The position numbers and the translations under genes are program-made. A DNA stretch of 64,000 nt from Chaetomium olivaceum. Its lineage: Eukaryota; Ascomycota; Sordariomycetes; Sordariales; Chaetomiaceae. Shown here piece by piece: positions 11,679 to 22,441 of this stretch. Below the pieces are notes generated by a model. The model was not told the origin of the DNA and searched no databases. It worked only from the letters and a program-made list of their open reading frames with translations. The DNA lies in the NCBI GenBank assembly GCA_039881045.1, contig JAYWVB010000003.1, positions 806,001-870,000 on the forward strand. The letters run 5' to 3'. Position 1 is the first letter of the stretch; every line of letters starts with the position of its first letter.

Positions 11679-13532
11679 TCATTCGAGATACCCTGAGCCA
11701 CAAAACAACCTGTACATATCGCCGAACTCGGGCTCCTTCTTGCCGTTTGCGTAGAGGGATCCGTACCGGTCGCCCATGACGTAGCGTTCGACGCGTTCCT
11801 TAAGAGCTTCCTCTTCCCGCAGCACCCATTTCGAACCTTCATAACCCCGGTGCTGAACCTGGGTTTCCTCGGTACAACACCATGGGTAAGGAAAACGGGC
11901 ATAAAACCGGGCCAGCCCGTCCTTGCCGAGCGCTTCTAGAGGCTGCAATAACTGGAGAAAGGTTTCCAAGAGTGCATCTCCTTCCCGGTTTGTGATGTTC
12001 TCGTAGTACTGCGTCGGAGCGTCACCCAGCTCCGAGACTACCAATCGCAAGGTCAGTGCCGGCAGGTTGACCTGCCCCCGAAGCCAGTCGACCGTGGCCC
12101 ACCAATCCTGCATGGCAGGGTGCTGTTTTTCCGGCCAGCTGCAGGGGCGGTACGGGGGGAATATCAGATCGAGGAACCGGAGGTAGGTGAGGGCGCACGT
12201 GGGGACGACGTTCCGTAGAAAGTCCGAGGCGGCGAAGCGCTCGTAAGGGTATGGGTAGCTGGGCACGGGGTCGTCGCTCTCTCTCTGGCCAAGCAACGGC
12301 AGCTCCCAGGGTGGACCCAGTTTGTGGTCGTGGACGGTGAAGCGGTTGCCGGAAAAGAAGACGAACCGGGCGTCGTCGCAGAGAGTGCGGCAGACGAGGA
12401 ACAGCGCCGGCCCCGGCGGAGCCCAACACTGGCAGGTAAACGAGAATGCGGCGTGACGGCGGCAAAAGCATCCGCTGGCAGTTCCTCTGCCTCTGTTGAT
12501 GTTTGTCTCATCCCAGCAGGAAAAGAACTGACTGCCATGTTGGATATCGGCTGCTGCCACGTCGTCATCATCATATCCTAGATACATCACCGTATATGCG
12601 CGGCGTTGCCTAATCCATATCACGTCCCTTCTCGGTGTGATGAGATCCGTATACTGGAGAATTCGTACGCGGAGCTCGTGCGGGAGAGTTGTCAGCGTGG
12701 TGGCCGCCGCATTCGACGGCGGGCTTGAGATTGGCGCAGGGGCCCCGACAGCGTGGAAAACGGTCTCTTGGGCAAGCCGCCGAAAACGATGGTCTGCAGA
12801 CTTGGCTAGTCGTATATTACATTCCCGCAAATACGATTGGGGGAGCTGACGAAGAGGATCAACGACGGCCTCGGCCACGTCCAACGCTTGTAGGTGTCGT
12901 GGGTCAATATCGCAAACCAGTGAGAAGCTGAGACGGCCAGGCGTAATGTGTGACAACAGATGAATGGCAGCTAAGCGCCAGTCGGTCAACACGGAGTGGG
13001 CCGCGGCCAGCTCGTCATAGTGGTCATCTGTGGAGGGCAGACTCAGAAGCGGCACCTGGTGGGTGTGGGCGTTGTGCCAACTTTTGCAGCAGGAAATGTC
13101 CAAAACAGCATAACCCCCCGCGTCCTGGAGGCAACACCTTTGAACCCCGTCAATGGCCTGCTGGTGACATGCAGACTCGTTGATGACAATCTTGAGGTGG
13201 GAAAGTGAAAGCAGTGCTGATGGCGTCAGGTCGTAGAGAGCCTGGAAGGATCGGGCCCCCGCCCGTCGGGGAGGGTTCAGGTCGGAAAAGTAGAGAATAA
13301 ATAAATTATTCGAGTAAAGGAGGGAAGCTGTCTCGGCGTGAATATCCCGACAACAGAGCAGTAGACCGTGGAAAAGCCTCGGGTTCGGTGTGTAACGGAT
13401 GTCACCAGCGCGACTGTACTTGACCTTCCCTCCTTGAAGGCAGAACCAGTAAGGGCGGCCGTTCCACGAAGCTAAGCCCAAGTAACGATAGATACGATGC
13501 CGAGTGTCCTGGCTTAATCGTAAAAGAGACAT
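11679..13532 (-). CDS. F-box-like domain protein, 617 aa, function unknown
   Basis: Single-exon protein. I place the start at 13532 (MSLLRLSQDTRHRIYRYLGL) because this begins with the first F-box-like helix; the frame is open for 79 more codons upstream, but that part is Pro/Thr/Gln-rich and looks like leader. A second F-box-like start, LTTLPHELRVRILQYTDL, occurs near residue 285. Each is followed by a β-rich region with VCRTLCDDARFVFFSGNRF or LLCCRDIHAETASLLYSNN. Both repeat the pattern 'CR.. ..A..L.(Y/F)S.N.F', typical of fungal proteins with an F-box-like N-terminus and no known C-terminal domain. The second half has a Cys/His group (CFCRRH...CQC). A ubiquitin-ligase adaptor role is possible but inferred. 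Confidence 0.8.
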   Translation of the reverse strand: MSLLRLSQDTRHRIYRYLGLASWNGRPYWFCLQGGKVKYSRAGDIRYTPNPRLFHGLLLCCRDIHAETASLLYSNNLFILYFSDLNPPRRAGARSFQALYDLTPSALLSLSHLKIVINESACHQQAIDGVQRCCLQDAGGYAVLDISCCKSWHNAHTHQVPLLSLPSTDDHYDELAAAHSVLTDWRLAAIHLLSHITPGRLSFSLVCDIDPRHLQALDVAEAVVDPLRQLPQSYLRECNIRLAKSADHRFRRLAQETVFHAVGAPAPISSPPSNAAATTLTTLPHELRVRILQYTDLITPRRDVIWIRQRRAYTVMYLGYDDDDVAAADIQHGSQFFSCWDETNINRGRGTASGCFCRRHAAFSFTCQCWAPPGPALFLVCRTLCDDARFVFFSGNRFTVHDHKLGPPWELPLLGQRESDDPVPSYPYPYERFAASDFLRNVVPTCALTYLRFLDLIFPPYRPCSWPEKQHPAMQDWWATVDWLRGQVNLPALTLRLVVSELGDAPTQYYENITNREGDALLETFLQLLQPLEALGKDGLARFYARFPYPWCCTEETQVQHRGYEGSKWVLREEEALKERVERYVMGDRYGSLYANGKKEPEFGDMYRLFCGSGYLE

Positions 13533-14738
13533 GTTGGAAATGGCGATTCTCCGGGTTCCGGGAAATCTGACATTGTTGGTTGCAGGTGGGTTGGTTGTTG
13601 GTTGACGGCGCAGCGTTCGTTGCGGCGCAGTTTGCAGCGAACAGGTTTGGTCGGTTTTTTGGAACGTGCATGGAGCCGGTTTAGGGCACTTCGAATGAGG
13701 GTCAGATGGCTCGGGGTTGGGCACGGTCCAACCACTGAAAGTCGAACAGCCAATCATCCAATGCCGCAACGGCCGTCATGATGCGCCGAAGACAAGCGAT
13801 GAGACGAGATGGCCTGGTGTGGCCCGCAAGCTGATGACTACCCTTCATCTGTTAGGACAAGGAACGGCTGTGATAATGAGGGTTGCCCCCCCGATTCTAC
13901 TGAAACTCTAACGGGCCAATTTGTGCGGTCGCCCGCCATTACGGCGAGGCGGCCTCCCTCTGGGTCATCGTCCCCAGCCGAAGGCCGCTTTATGTTGTGT
14001 CCCAATGTCCGTCCTATAAGAATTGGACCGTGGTCCCAGTTCACAGACGCTACGCTACAGATGCCGGACCTCTTTCTGGGCCAACATGGTCGTCCCGCCC
14101 AACCGCCACAGGTTGGCCGCCTACGATCAACTATTTGAGACGAGACAAGACCCGGTCTGGTCTTAGGGACCTTATACTGACCGAGATTTGACCCTAATTT
14201 GTTGGTTTCGATGGTACCAGGAACAGGTTCATGGCACCTATGTTTTGGAGCATCATCCCCAGTACGTAGTGTACCTATACTCGCCAACACCCGGCGGTAT
14301 ACCTCTTCAATACGCAAACGGAAAGAGGGAAATGGCCCTGGCGTGCAGTTTGAGCATGTTTGAGACCCATGTATGGGACCCATTCAGTTGACAACTTCGT
14401 TCAGGAAGCAGAGAAGAAGGAACCTGAAGGGACGCCATCATCATACATATATAAGGCCAGGACAAACCATTGTTTTCAAGTAAAGCCTAACCAGCCTCTC
14501 TATACTCTCCATTTGTAGCCTCTAACTTCTCCCTCTTCGCCCAAGAGTTATACCCCGTCACCGTACACACCAAACCAACATTTATTCATACCTCTGACCT
14601 CTACAGTGCCCGACAACGCGTGCTCGCTGGACGAGTACCCACCGCTCTACGTCAAATTCAAACTCAGCTTTTGTTACACTTTTACTCCTCAGAGAGCCCC
14701 TTTGTATTATCTATTATCCTTAGATCTTTTGCGCTGAG
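13533..14738. other. Divergent promoter region between the F-box-like and HAE-motif genes
   Basis: About 1.2 kb of upstream sequence shared by two divergent genes. A 181-codon frame on the minus strand (13838-14383) has no domain and I do not support it. TATATAAG lies at 14448-14455, followed by a C/T-rich leader up to the start at 14739. Confidence 0.5.
14448..14455 (+). promoter_or_regulatory. TATA box candidate for the HAE-motif protein gene
   Basis: TATATAAG sits 284 bp before the start codon at 14739, followed by a pyrimidine-rich leader, which fits a transcription start near 14480-14520. Confidence 0.5.
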
Positions 14739-16304
14739 ATGGAGGGTGAATATCAGTACGAAAACATGGACGATTATCAGTATCAGGCCATGGACGACGT
14801 CGACGATTATCAGTATCAGGCAATGGACGACGACGAGTATATAGACTGGGAGCACTACACGGTCGACAACGATGACCTTGGCCGCTTCCTAAGGAACTAC
14901 GCGGAAACTGCTCCCGAACTTGGGTTCACTTGGCTGGGTTCGCGAATTTACCAAATCGACCAGAACCTAGGTGCTACCTGGGTTAAAACTCTACAACTAC
15001 AGTCGAAGCCGACCTGGAAAACGCTCCTCCTTCACTCAAAAAACTTTTACGATTATGTCACGACCCGTCATTCCCCAGAATGTTACACGGATAGGAGCGG
15101 AAGTTGTCTAGTTGCGACGCTCTGTTTCACGCACCCCCACGGCTGGGCGCTCTTTCAGAGCACTATTCCGAGAGGTACTTGGAGAAAACATTTGCCTGAG
15201 GCCGGACATTCGGCGGCCTCGGAGTGGTATTATGCCGCGCAGCCAGGTACAGGGAATGAGATGGCACCTCACGCTGAGGATAGCGTTTTGTTTCTTTGCA
15301 ACAACCTCATGGGTTCTCTCGTGCCCCAGCCTGGATATGACGCCCCTCGTCTCGTTGTTTACGGAAGAAAGGGACCTTCGGACCCTGGGAGGTCCAATCC
15401 CTGTGTTAGGGGCGTCAGGGTAGGGTCCAGCTGTGTGGAAGTTGGAAACGCCCTCGGGATCAGGATGCTTGCCGGAAAGATCAAGGCCCAACAACTCGAC
15501 GAGGAGGATTCACAACCACCACCACAACCCTCGGCCGGCGCACCACCGTCGGGTTCCGGCTCGGCCACATCAACCTACGGTGCAGGTGTTTTCACCTCAA
15601 ACCCTGGTCAGAGCTATACGGGCTCCCATGCCGGCGGGGGTTCCACCCATGGTTACACAACTCACCACGCTGGTGGCCACAATGATACCGCCCGTGGACA
15701 GAGCCGACGGTTAGAACTAAACTCAGGAAAACGAGATACAACGCACCATCTCCAAAAAAGCCTGACAAAACTCCACATAGGGGACCATGACCGCAAATAC
15801 CAATATGACAGCGGCGGGCACAGCAACGCGTCTACACCGCGCACACTGCTCCCACTCCAGGGAATCCGTCAAACTCATCCCAGAAAATCCGACGCCCGAA
15901 CCCTGGTCACGGCCCCCGCAAAGGCTGGCCCCGAGCCTCCGCTGATCCTCCTACACGATCTACCCCCCGACCTTCAGTCGCCCCACCCGCAAAGATTGAC
16001 CCCCGAACCTCTGCCGCTCCTCCTGCACGACCTACCCGCCGAGACCTCGTCGTCCCCACCGCAAGGGCTGACTCCCGAGCCTCCGTCGCTACTCCCAAGA
16101 GTCCACCCACAAACCATTCCCGCCCAGCCTCACCGCGGGACGCATCAGTCCAAGCCTCTGGACGTGAAGTCCGTCCGTCGGCGACCCGATACTGTGACCT
16201 GCGCTTCGCGGGAGGCAAACCCGGCTCGCACATCCACCACAGTCGTAGCCCCTGCCGGTGGCCAAGGCCCAACCAAACACCGCCGCGGAGTACCTAATCA
16301 TTGA
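14739..16304 (+). CDS. Unassigned 521-aa protein with a deaminase-like core and low-complexity tails
   Basis: No signal peptide or membrane segment. Residues 1-35 are acidic with two copies of DDYQYQAMDD. Residues about 115-245 form a compact α/β region with the order expected of a zinc deaminase: two strands (SCLVATLCF, WALFQST), a helix starting with His178-Ala179-Glu180 (APHAEDSVLFLCNNLM), a strand (PRLVVYG), then Pro221-Cys222 and Cys232 (PC-x9-C) before a second helix. HAE plus PC...C are the zinc and catalytic residues of the cytidine-deaminase-like superfamily, which includes divergent fungal members. The Cys spacing is wider than the common PCxxC, so this is a hypothesis. The tail (250-521) is Pro/Ser/His-rich with about three 24-residue repeats of 'LTPEPxxLL..LP'. 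The nucleic acid or nucleotide target is unknown. Confidence 0.6.
   Translation: MEGEYQYENMDDYQYQAMDDVDDYQYQAMDDDEYIDWEHYTVDNDDLGRFLRNYAETAPELGFTWLGSRIYQIDQNLGATWVKTLQLQSKPTWKTLLLHSKNFYDYVTTRHSPECYTDRSGSCLVATLCFTHPHGWALFQSTIPRGTWRKHLPEAGHSAASEWYYAAQPGTGNEMAPHAEDSVLFLCNNLMGSLVPQPGYDAPRLVVYGRKGPSDPGRSNPCVRGVRVGSSCVEVGNALGIRMLAGKIKAQQLDEEDSQPPPQPSAGAPPSGSGSATSTYGAGVFTSNPGQSYTGSHAGGGSTHGYTTHHAGGHNDTARGQSRRLELNSGKRDTTHHLQKSLTKLHIGDHDRKYQYDSGGHSNASTPRTLLPLQGIRQTHPRKSDARTLVTAPAKAGPEPPLILLHDLPPDLQSPHPQRLTPEPLPLLLHDLPAETSSSPPQGLTPEPPSLLPRVHPQTIPAQPHRGTHQSKPLDVKSVRRRPDTVTCASREANPARTSTTVVAPAGGQGPTKHRRGVPNH
15925..16110 (+). repeat. Three imperfect tandem repeats of about 72 nt inside the HAE-motif gene
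   Basis: The units encode 'EPPLILLHDLPP', 'EPLPLLLHDLPA' and 'EPPSLLPRVHPQ', each preceded by a Pro/Gln-rich linker. They make the Pro-rich tail and keep the frame. Confidence 0.7.
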
Positions 16305-16772
16305 TGAGGGCTGGCAAAGTCTTTAAAGGGTTGGTATTAGGACGACAGCACTGTGGAGAGGGTTGGAGAAGGTAAATTTTGTCGGATAGGGGCTTCTTTG
16401 GTTGTCGTTGCGCGTTTGGTTTGAAGTCTAGGTATTGGTGGGATGATATCGCAACAAGGATGGGACGTGGCCGCCGAGGTAAGTTTCTGTAGTTGTTGTT
16501 TTCCTTTTCTGTTTTTGGTTTGAAATCTACAATAGAGCTCTACGTTCGCTGGCCGAACATACAGAAAGATTGCAGTTTCTTCCCAGTTATGTTGTAGCAG
16601 TTAGCTCTTTTGGAAATACAGGATCTTGGGTACCTGAATTGGACACCCGTTAGATGTGACAAGCAAACACGGTGTTATTCGTGTCGATACCTAGTGGATG
16701 TTCCAGGACAGGAGAGAGTGATCGTTACTAGAGTCACTACCTAGGTACCTAACCCGCTCTTCCCCGTTCGCC
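16305..16772. other. Convergent 3' intergenic region
   Basis: T/G-rich sequence with no open frame of interest; likely the 3' UTRs of the two converging genes. Confidence 0.6.
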
Positions 16773-18065
16773 TCAAAGCGAGTCATTATCGATCCTCTCC
16801 TTCAGACCCTCAAAACCCTTCACCCCCTTTTCCATATCATCGAGCCATTCCCGGATCCTGCGGATCAAGAATTCGTCGCTGCAGCCGGAAACGGCGAGAT
16901 CGAAATCCCTCTGTCGCTGGCTTGACTCGAAGATTTCCACCCATTCTGGTTGAAGTTTCTTCATCTCCTCGAGGAAGACGCGACGAAGCTGCGTCAGCTC
17001 GTAGTCATCAAGTTGTTCCCAGAAGTGCTCATCTACTTCTCCATCCTCGTCATGTTCGTATTGGGCCTTGACGGGCTCTTCATCACGGAGTTTCCCTTGC
17101 AGGAAAGAAGGAATCTGGCAGGCGGACCAAAGGGGGACAGCGGAAATACATTCCCAGTCCACTACGGCCGTCGGGTTGCCATGGTCGTCCACCAGAGTGT
17201 TTTGGCGCGAGAGGTCATCGTGCAAAAGCATGGTCCGCTCGGGTTCTAAACCAGGGCTTGGCGGGCGAAAGAAGTCATCCAGGTGGCGCCTGAGCCGTGT
17301 GATGATGTCCATGGTATTTTCAAGGTCTTCAAGGTCATCCTCGTCCACCTCCTCACCTTTTCCGTCTCCCTCAGAGGCCGCCTTTTGGAGACGGTTTAAT
17401 CCTTCGCGACACTCCACCTCGGCCAACGACAGCCGAGCCAGGAGCCAGTCCCTGCTGGATTGGAAAGGGCCACGGGAGACCTGTGCGTGAATGTGGCTGT
17501 CCCAGATGAACGCCAGGAACGGGTTCCGTGTCATCGAAAAAGAGATTACCGATACCCCGGAGCTCGGCGCGAAACGTGTCGGAGCAGAACATTGCGAGTT
17601 GGCGGACGATCTGCTCCTTGGCCGAGAAAGCCACGTCCCTCCATCGATCCCTCAACGATCTGCCAGGCATCTTGGACATGACAATCCACTCGAACCCGAT
17701 AGCGCTAGTCCTGTCCGCCTGGTACGAAATGACCTCGGGGACCGGCAGGCTTGTGTTGTCGCGGACCCACTGTAAGGTGGCCACCTCGCTGAGCGTCTTC
17801 CACTTGGGATCGACAGGCAGCGTGACACGGGCGATGACCTCCTTCTTCTCCTCGGGAAATGTGACAACGTAAACCTTGTTGAATGCGCCCTGGCAAGGAA
17901 TTCAATGTTGCAAGGGGTAGCCGTGAGGTTCAAGGAAGACGCGGCAGTGTGCTTGATGGCGTTCTCGTCGAGTTCGACCGTCCAGAGAGGCTCCGAACCC
18001 CATATTCCGTCCCGCACCCACTCGAGACCATCGAAGTCGGATCCTCCAAGCTTGTCCGCCAACAT
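16773..18065 (-). CDS. Aminoglycoside phosphotransferase (APH)-family kinase-like gene, frame-broken
   Basis: The family phosphorylates small molecules with ATP; fungal members mostly lack known substrates. N-terminus: MLADKLGGSDFDGLEWV. The start of the kinase fold reads NIEFLAR then, in another frame, AFNKVYVVTFPEEKKEVIARV, so one G appears to be missing in the run at 17887-17891 (family norm 'FLA.GAFNK'). Next come ATLQWVRDNTSLPVPEV, IVMSKMPGRSL and GIGNLFFDD. A second break between about 17500 and 17545 leads to FIWDSHIHAQVSRGPFQSSRDWL. The catalytic Brenner motif is complete: LLHDDLSRQNTLVDD...AVVDWE. No intron with GT-AG ends explains either break, so it is a pseudogene or carries sequence errors. 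Confidence 0.75.
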
Positions 18066-18896
18066 GGCGAGATGAGTGAGTACCTAAACAAAGGGCTATT
18101 GGGGCTTGGACTTGGAAAAACGCGGCTATGGTAGAGTCGCAGGGGTAATTGTGTATCTAGTCGTGAGCAGTTGATGGGGCCGAGAAAGAGTTATGGGATA
18201 AGTCACCCAACGGAGATCGTTAAGTGTTTGTTGGTTGGAAGGCTACAAACCCGATTCCCATTGTGCGACAACGCCATTTATTAAAGCGGGACCTGCTAAT
18301 AATAACCGCCTATTGGCTAGCTCGTCGATATTCGTTTTGGCATTCGCCCACCCTGGCAGCTGCGGCTGTCGAGTTCGTCGAACCAACTGCTTCAACATCG
18401 GGTACTGTGCCCCCTGTCAAACTTGTCTCTGGCCATCTGCGGGCACGTTGGGTGTTCCAGCCGCGGCGCCGCAACCACACCTCACACCGGGCGCCAACTC
18501 CGGCCGCCCTGGGAACGGCCGGCTGCACGAGATTCAGGTTCAAGTTGATTGATTGACCTGCCCCAGTTGTACACCAACAACCATTTTGATACGGGCCCCT
18601 GAATGTCCCACCCGCATGGCCACCCATCTCTCGGTCCACGGGAGATTGGGGGCAGACCTGGAACGGAGGGGACAGTATGGCTGAGCATGCGGGTGGCACA
18701 TCCAGGGACCCGTATCGGGTACGATGAGGGTGTCATACATCGAGTGCTTTCCCACCGTACTGGGCAACTGGGCCTGGCATCTCTCGTCCATGAACCAGCA
18801 GTGTACTTGTCGTCGAGTAAACCCCCCCCCCCCCCCCCACAACATCGTCGTTACTAGCCTAAATCCCCCCGTATCTCCCTCTCTCTCAACGGCAAC
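18066..18896. other. Intergenic region with a 17-nt poly-C tract
   Basis: No supported gene. A run of 17 C occupies 18822-18838, 58 bp before the putative small gene at 18897. Confidence 0.6.
18822..18838 (+). repeat. Homopolymer (C)17
   Basis: Uninterrupted run of 17 cytosines, longest in the window. Such tracts are prone to length change and to sequencing error. Confidence 0.95.
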
Positions 18897-19284
18897 ATGG
18901 GCAAGGCTAGCGCGGCCTTGCGGAACTTCATCGAGTCTATTCCCGATGCCAAATTGACCGGATTTAGAGATCCTCACCCGGCCTACATGGTGTACAGCAG
19001 GAGAGACTTCCGCTTATGTCCAGAATGTTAGTGCAGCTCTTTGTCCATTGAGAACTACACTTTGTGTTGACTTACCAACTCTCTTCTAGAAAACCTCCAC
19101 CAAGCCCCCCAGGTACAACTTGCAGGTTCAGATCAGCAGACAATCGACCATCTCCATCCTGAAAGCGATGAAGGATAAGACCGGCGACAAGAGCACCACG
19201 GCGGCGAAGGCCCTTGTTCCGACGAACGGATCGTGGAGTGCTGCCACCGTTTGGGCGGCACTGCTAGCAAACCGGAAGGTTTGA
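18897..19284 (+). CDS. Possible small two-exon gene of unknown function
   Basis: First segment: MGKASAALRNFIESIPD...AYMVYSRRDFRLCPE, in frame until a TAG at 19029. A second in-frame segment starts after TTCTAG at 19089 and reads KTSTKPPRYNLQVQISRQ...VWAALLANRKV, ending TGA at 19282-19284. The two look like one basic protein of about 95-110 aa, but the obvious donor GTTAGT at 19026 would create a TAA at the junction. A phase-compatible donor GTGTAC at 18990 gives a 95-aa product. Alternatively one base is missing. I do not recognise the family. Confidence 0.4.
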
Positions 19285-19968
19285 ATCCGCGAGGTTGGCT
19301 TGCCACAAGGCTTATGCGACTTTTTGTTTTCCTATGTCACCCACCCTGTTTCTTGCGAGTCTCGGTTTAGAATCTCGCACATGTTTATCGTATGTGGAGA
19401 GTTTAGTTGAGAGATATGAGTTCCATGTTTGTCGCCCCACGCAGTGGTATGTTGAGAGAGGGATGGGGAGGTTGGCGGTGCCAAAATGGGTGGTACAGAG
19501 GTACCGATAATGGCTCGCCGGTTGGACCGTGAACTCGCCCGGCTGGGCGAGTTTGGCTAAAGCGCAATAGCGCCAAAAGTAGAAGTAATCATTGCGATGA
19601 CGCTGTGGTTTCGTGCGCGGACTGGTAAGTTGGAGCCCCTTTTCTCTACTATTGTACAAGTAGATCGCCACACGAATCAGACCTTTGACGCATTGCCGGT
19701 TACCCTCCCATGGAATATAACGGCTAGGCCCCGGGTTTCTTATGCCCAGTGGTGTAATAGGGTTCCGTTCCCTGGTGGAAAGAATCCGGTCGAACTCGAA
19801 ACTGACTGCCACTTCCACTATCTCACGGACTGAAGGGTACCTCTGGAACATGCAAGAATGGGGCAAGAGCAATAATACAAAAGATCGAATGACTGTGTGG
19901 GAGACTTATTAGACACAGGACTACGCGGGTAGCCATTAATCATTCCAAAAGTACTCTAGCTCGACGAC
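19285..19968. other. Intergenic, no supported gene
   Basis: A 186-codon minus-strand frame (19312-19872) has no domain or signal and is probably chance. The rest is 3' flanking sequence of both neighbours. Confidence 0.5.
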
Positions 19969-21204
19969 CTACTCGGCGTCCTTTTTCGCGCTCTCTGCTA
20001 TCTTTTGTGCCTTCTTGGCCTTTTCCTCCAACAGCTTCCTCAGGTCGTTCTTGGTCTCCTCCGCCAACTCTTTGCCCTTGGAGGAGTGCTTGCTGGCAAC
20101 TTCGCTCAGCAGCCCAATGTTGTCCTGCAACTTGCGGCCGGCGTCGTCCGAAACGCTCCCCAATAACTGGCTCAACGCCCCAAATCCGGCACCTCCGCCT
20201 GTCGCCTTTGACCCCTTGTCCTTGGCCTTATCGACCGTCTGCTTGACATAGTCCTCCAACTTGCCCATGTCGCCGCCCTCCCCGAGACTCTTGATCTGTT
20301 GGAACAAGCCGGTCATGTTTTCGTTCTTGAGGATGTCCTGGTTGCCCGTGACGAGCTCCTTGAGCCTCGGGCTTTTGTCGAGATACGGCTTCGCTTGCTC
20401 GAGACACTTGTCCCAAAGGTCGTCGCCGATCTTGCGGATCTGCTGCGTCCGCTCCTCCACAATCTTGCGCACCTTGTCCGCATTCTCTGCCGAGAACCCG
20501 CTCGACATCACGTCGTTGACCTGTGTCCACGTCTGGTCGACCAGCTTCTTGGCCTCGGGCCCGTACTGGGCACCCATGTCCTTCAGCTGCTTGATGGGCC
20601 CGCCGACCTTGTCGTTGAGCTGCGGGTGGCGCTCGAGGATCTGGTCGGCCGCGCTGCCGCTGAGGTTGGCAATCTTCTTGGCGAGGTTGGCAATGGCGTC
20701 GTATGCCTTGGATGCCGACTCGAAACTCAGCCCGGTGCTCGCGATGCCTTGGAACTCGCGGTAGGTCTCGCTGACAATCTGGTCTACCTCCTCGCCGTGG
20801 CTCTCGCGGATCGCAGCGAGGTCATTGAACGCCGTGTCGACGTACTGGCGGCCCCCAGGGACCCACGCCACATAGGAATAGCAGAACTGCTTGAGCTTGT
20901 TGACGGCTTCGTCTGTGGTCGGCGTCTTGTCTCGTATCATGGCCGCCGCCTCCTGGTATTTCCTGTCGGTTTCCCGCGCTGCCGCATTGATCTTGCGGGC
21001 CATCTTGCCGGTGGGGGTCATCAGGTAGATGCCGTAGAGAAGCCCTGCGCCTGCGACGCCGCCTGCGACGCCTGATGCGAAGTGGGATGACCCCGTCGCA
21101 CCAGCTTGCGAAGATTGGAAGCGGCGCTGTGGCTGCCGCACCCGAAGGGTACGGGCATTCCGAGCGGCGGGGGCTACTCGTGACGGGAAACGGGTGGTAA
21201 ACAT
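19969..21204 (-). CDS. Mitochondrial helical protein, 411 aa, function unknown
   Basis: The N-terminus MFTTRFPSRVAPAARNARTLRVRQPQRRFQSS is Arg/Ser-rich without acids, a typical mitochondrial presequence. It is followed by a glycine-rich hydrophobic segment, FASGVAGGVAGAGLLYGIYL (about residues 42-61), likely one inner-membrane helix with small-residue packing motifs. The remainder (62-411) is almost wholly predicted amphipathic helix, rich in Lys, Asp, Ala and Gln, with an A/K/E-rich end (EEKAKKAQKIAESAKK) resembling apolipoprotein-like or LEA-like helices. No intron and no frame break. A role in membrane shaping is possible by analogy only. Confidence 0.85.
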   Translation of the reverse strand: MFTTRFPSRVAPAARNARTLRVRQPQRRFQSSQAGATGSSHFASGVAGGVAGAGLLYGIYLMTPTGKMARKINAAARETDRKYQEAAAMIRDKTPTTDEAVNKLKQFCYSYVAWVPGGRQYVDTAFNDLAAIRESHGEEVDQIVSETYREFQGIASTGLSFESASKAYDAIANLAKKIANLSGSAADQILERHPQLNDKVGGPIKQLKDMGAQYGPEAKKLVDQTWTQVNDVMSSGFSAENADKVRKIVEERTQQIRKIGDDLWDKCLEQAKPYLDKSPRLKELVTGNQDILKNENMTGLFQQIKSLGEGGDMGKLEDYVKQTVDKAKDKGSKATGGGAGFGALSQLLGSVSDDAGRKLQDNIGLLSEVASKHSSKGKELAEETKNDLRKLLEEKAKKAQKIAESAKKDAE

Positions 21205-22441
21205 TGTGATCGGTTGGTCTCAGGGCTCAGAGAGGGATGTTCGGGCGGTAGGTGGGCGATTGAATGGAACTTGGTGTAATGTGGTAAGTGAAGGCTTAAT
21301 GAGATTGAAGTTGAATGTCAAAATCAAAAGCTAATGGTTCTATGCCCGTAATATGGGACGGGAATTCATCCGTTCCAAGGCGTGCCAACCACCTACCAAG
21401 TTGGCGGCGGTTGTGACGCGACCATCCGAGTCTGGCGGTTTGCACAAACCATGATGTCATTAGACAGGACTGAACCCTAACCCTGGAATATTCCATGAGG
21501 CCGTCGACCCGGAAAGACGCGGCCCGAGATCGATCCCTCGGGGCGGCCATGTGCTTCGAATCGGTGACTACACTGCCGTGATTCTTCTCGAAGCTCTCGT
21601 GCTTCCCGGACCACCGCTCGCAACCTAGCCACATCGAGACATACCCGGCTGCTAGCTGCACTCGCGCCGGAAATCACCTTTGATGGTTGCTTCTCGCCCT
21701 TCGAGAACCCGTTTCTCCAACTTTGAGTGGAGCTTCGACCCCGCATCCCCGCCTGCCAAGCCGAGAATGGCCAGTCTGTGGCTCGCGGTTGAGAATCAGG
21801 ACTCCGTCGTACGGCGGTATGCTGAGTGAGAACCAGGCTTGTCCATCCCCCGATAATCTTCTGTACAGATGCAATTGCAGCCCGCCATGAGACAGACACA
21901 AAGACAGGGACCTAATCAGTTGAACACGCGGATGCGGCTGAGAGATGCGGCACCATCCGCCACATTCACTTCACCACCGCCAAGCTTGCTCGTCTCGGCA
22001 GAATACAACCCCCTTTTATCCGGCGGTCTCGCTTTGACGCTTAGACGCTGTGGAAGCTTGGAAGACTTCCACGGCTGCCGGCTGAATTGCAACAGTAGCT
22101 GGCTCCCGCCTTGACGAAATGAGCCCCTGCAGCGCGTCTGCAGGTCCAACCAAATATTGGACCAACATTCGCGGGCCAGACACCAACAGCCCGGTCCACG
22201 GCCCGCCGCCCTGTGCCGCATCGGGAAACGCCTGCACGCTACACGCTCGAGAATGGGGCGCAAGAACCGAGGTCGCAGCGACGAGAGCATCGCGGTGGAG
22301 GACCCGGGAGGGCCCATGAACCCGGGGATTGCGGACCGCCGCCCTCCTCCGAGCAGCCCTCCTGTGATTAAATAGGGACGTGGTGTCGCCCTTCTCCTGC
22401 CTTCGCCAGCCACACTTCCAGATCTGCAACAACACGTCAAG
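21205..22441. other. Divergent promoter region upstream of the xylanase
   Basis: No gene seen. ATTAAATAG at about 22367-22375 may serve as the TATA-like element of the GH10 gene. Short frames in this stretch are mostly continuations of antisense frames. Confidence 0.5.

Noticed and set aside
13838..14383. 181-codon minus-strand frame
   Set aside because: No domain, signal or homology recognised; lies in a likely promoter.
19312..19872. 186-codon minus-strand frame
   Set aside because: No recognisable domain and mixed composition; likely chance.
20299..21075. 258-codon plus-strand open frame
   Set aside because: Antisense to the mitochondrial helical protein.
21475..21487. AACCCTAACCCT telomere-like repeat
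   Set aside because: Only about two units; too short to be a telomere relic.
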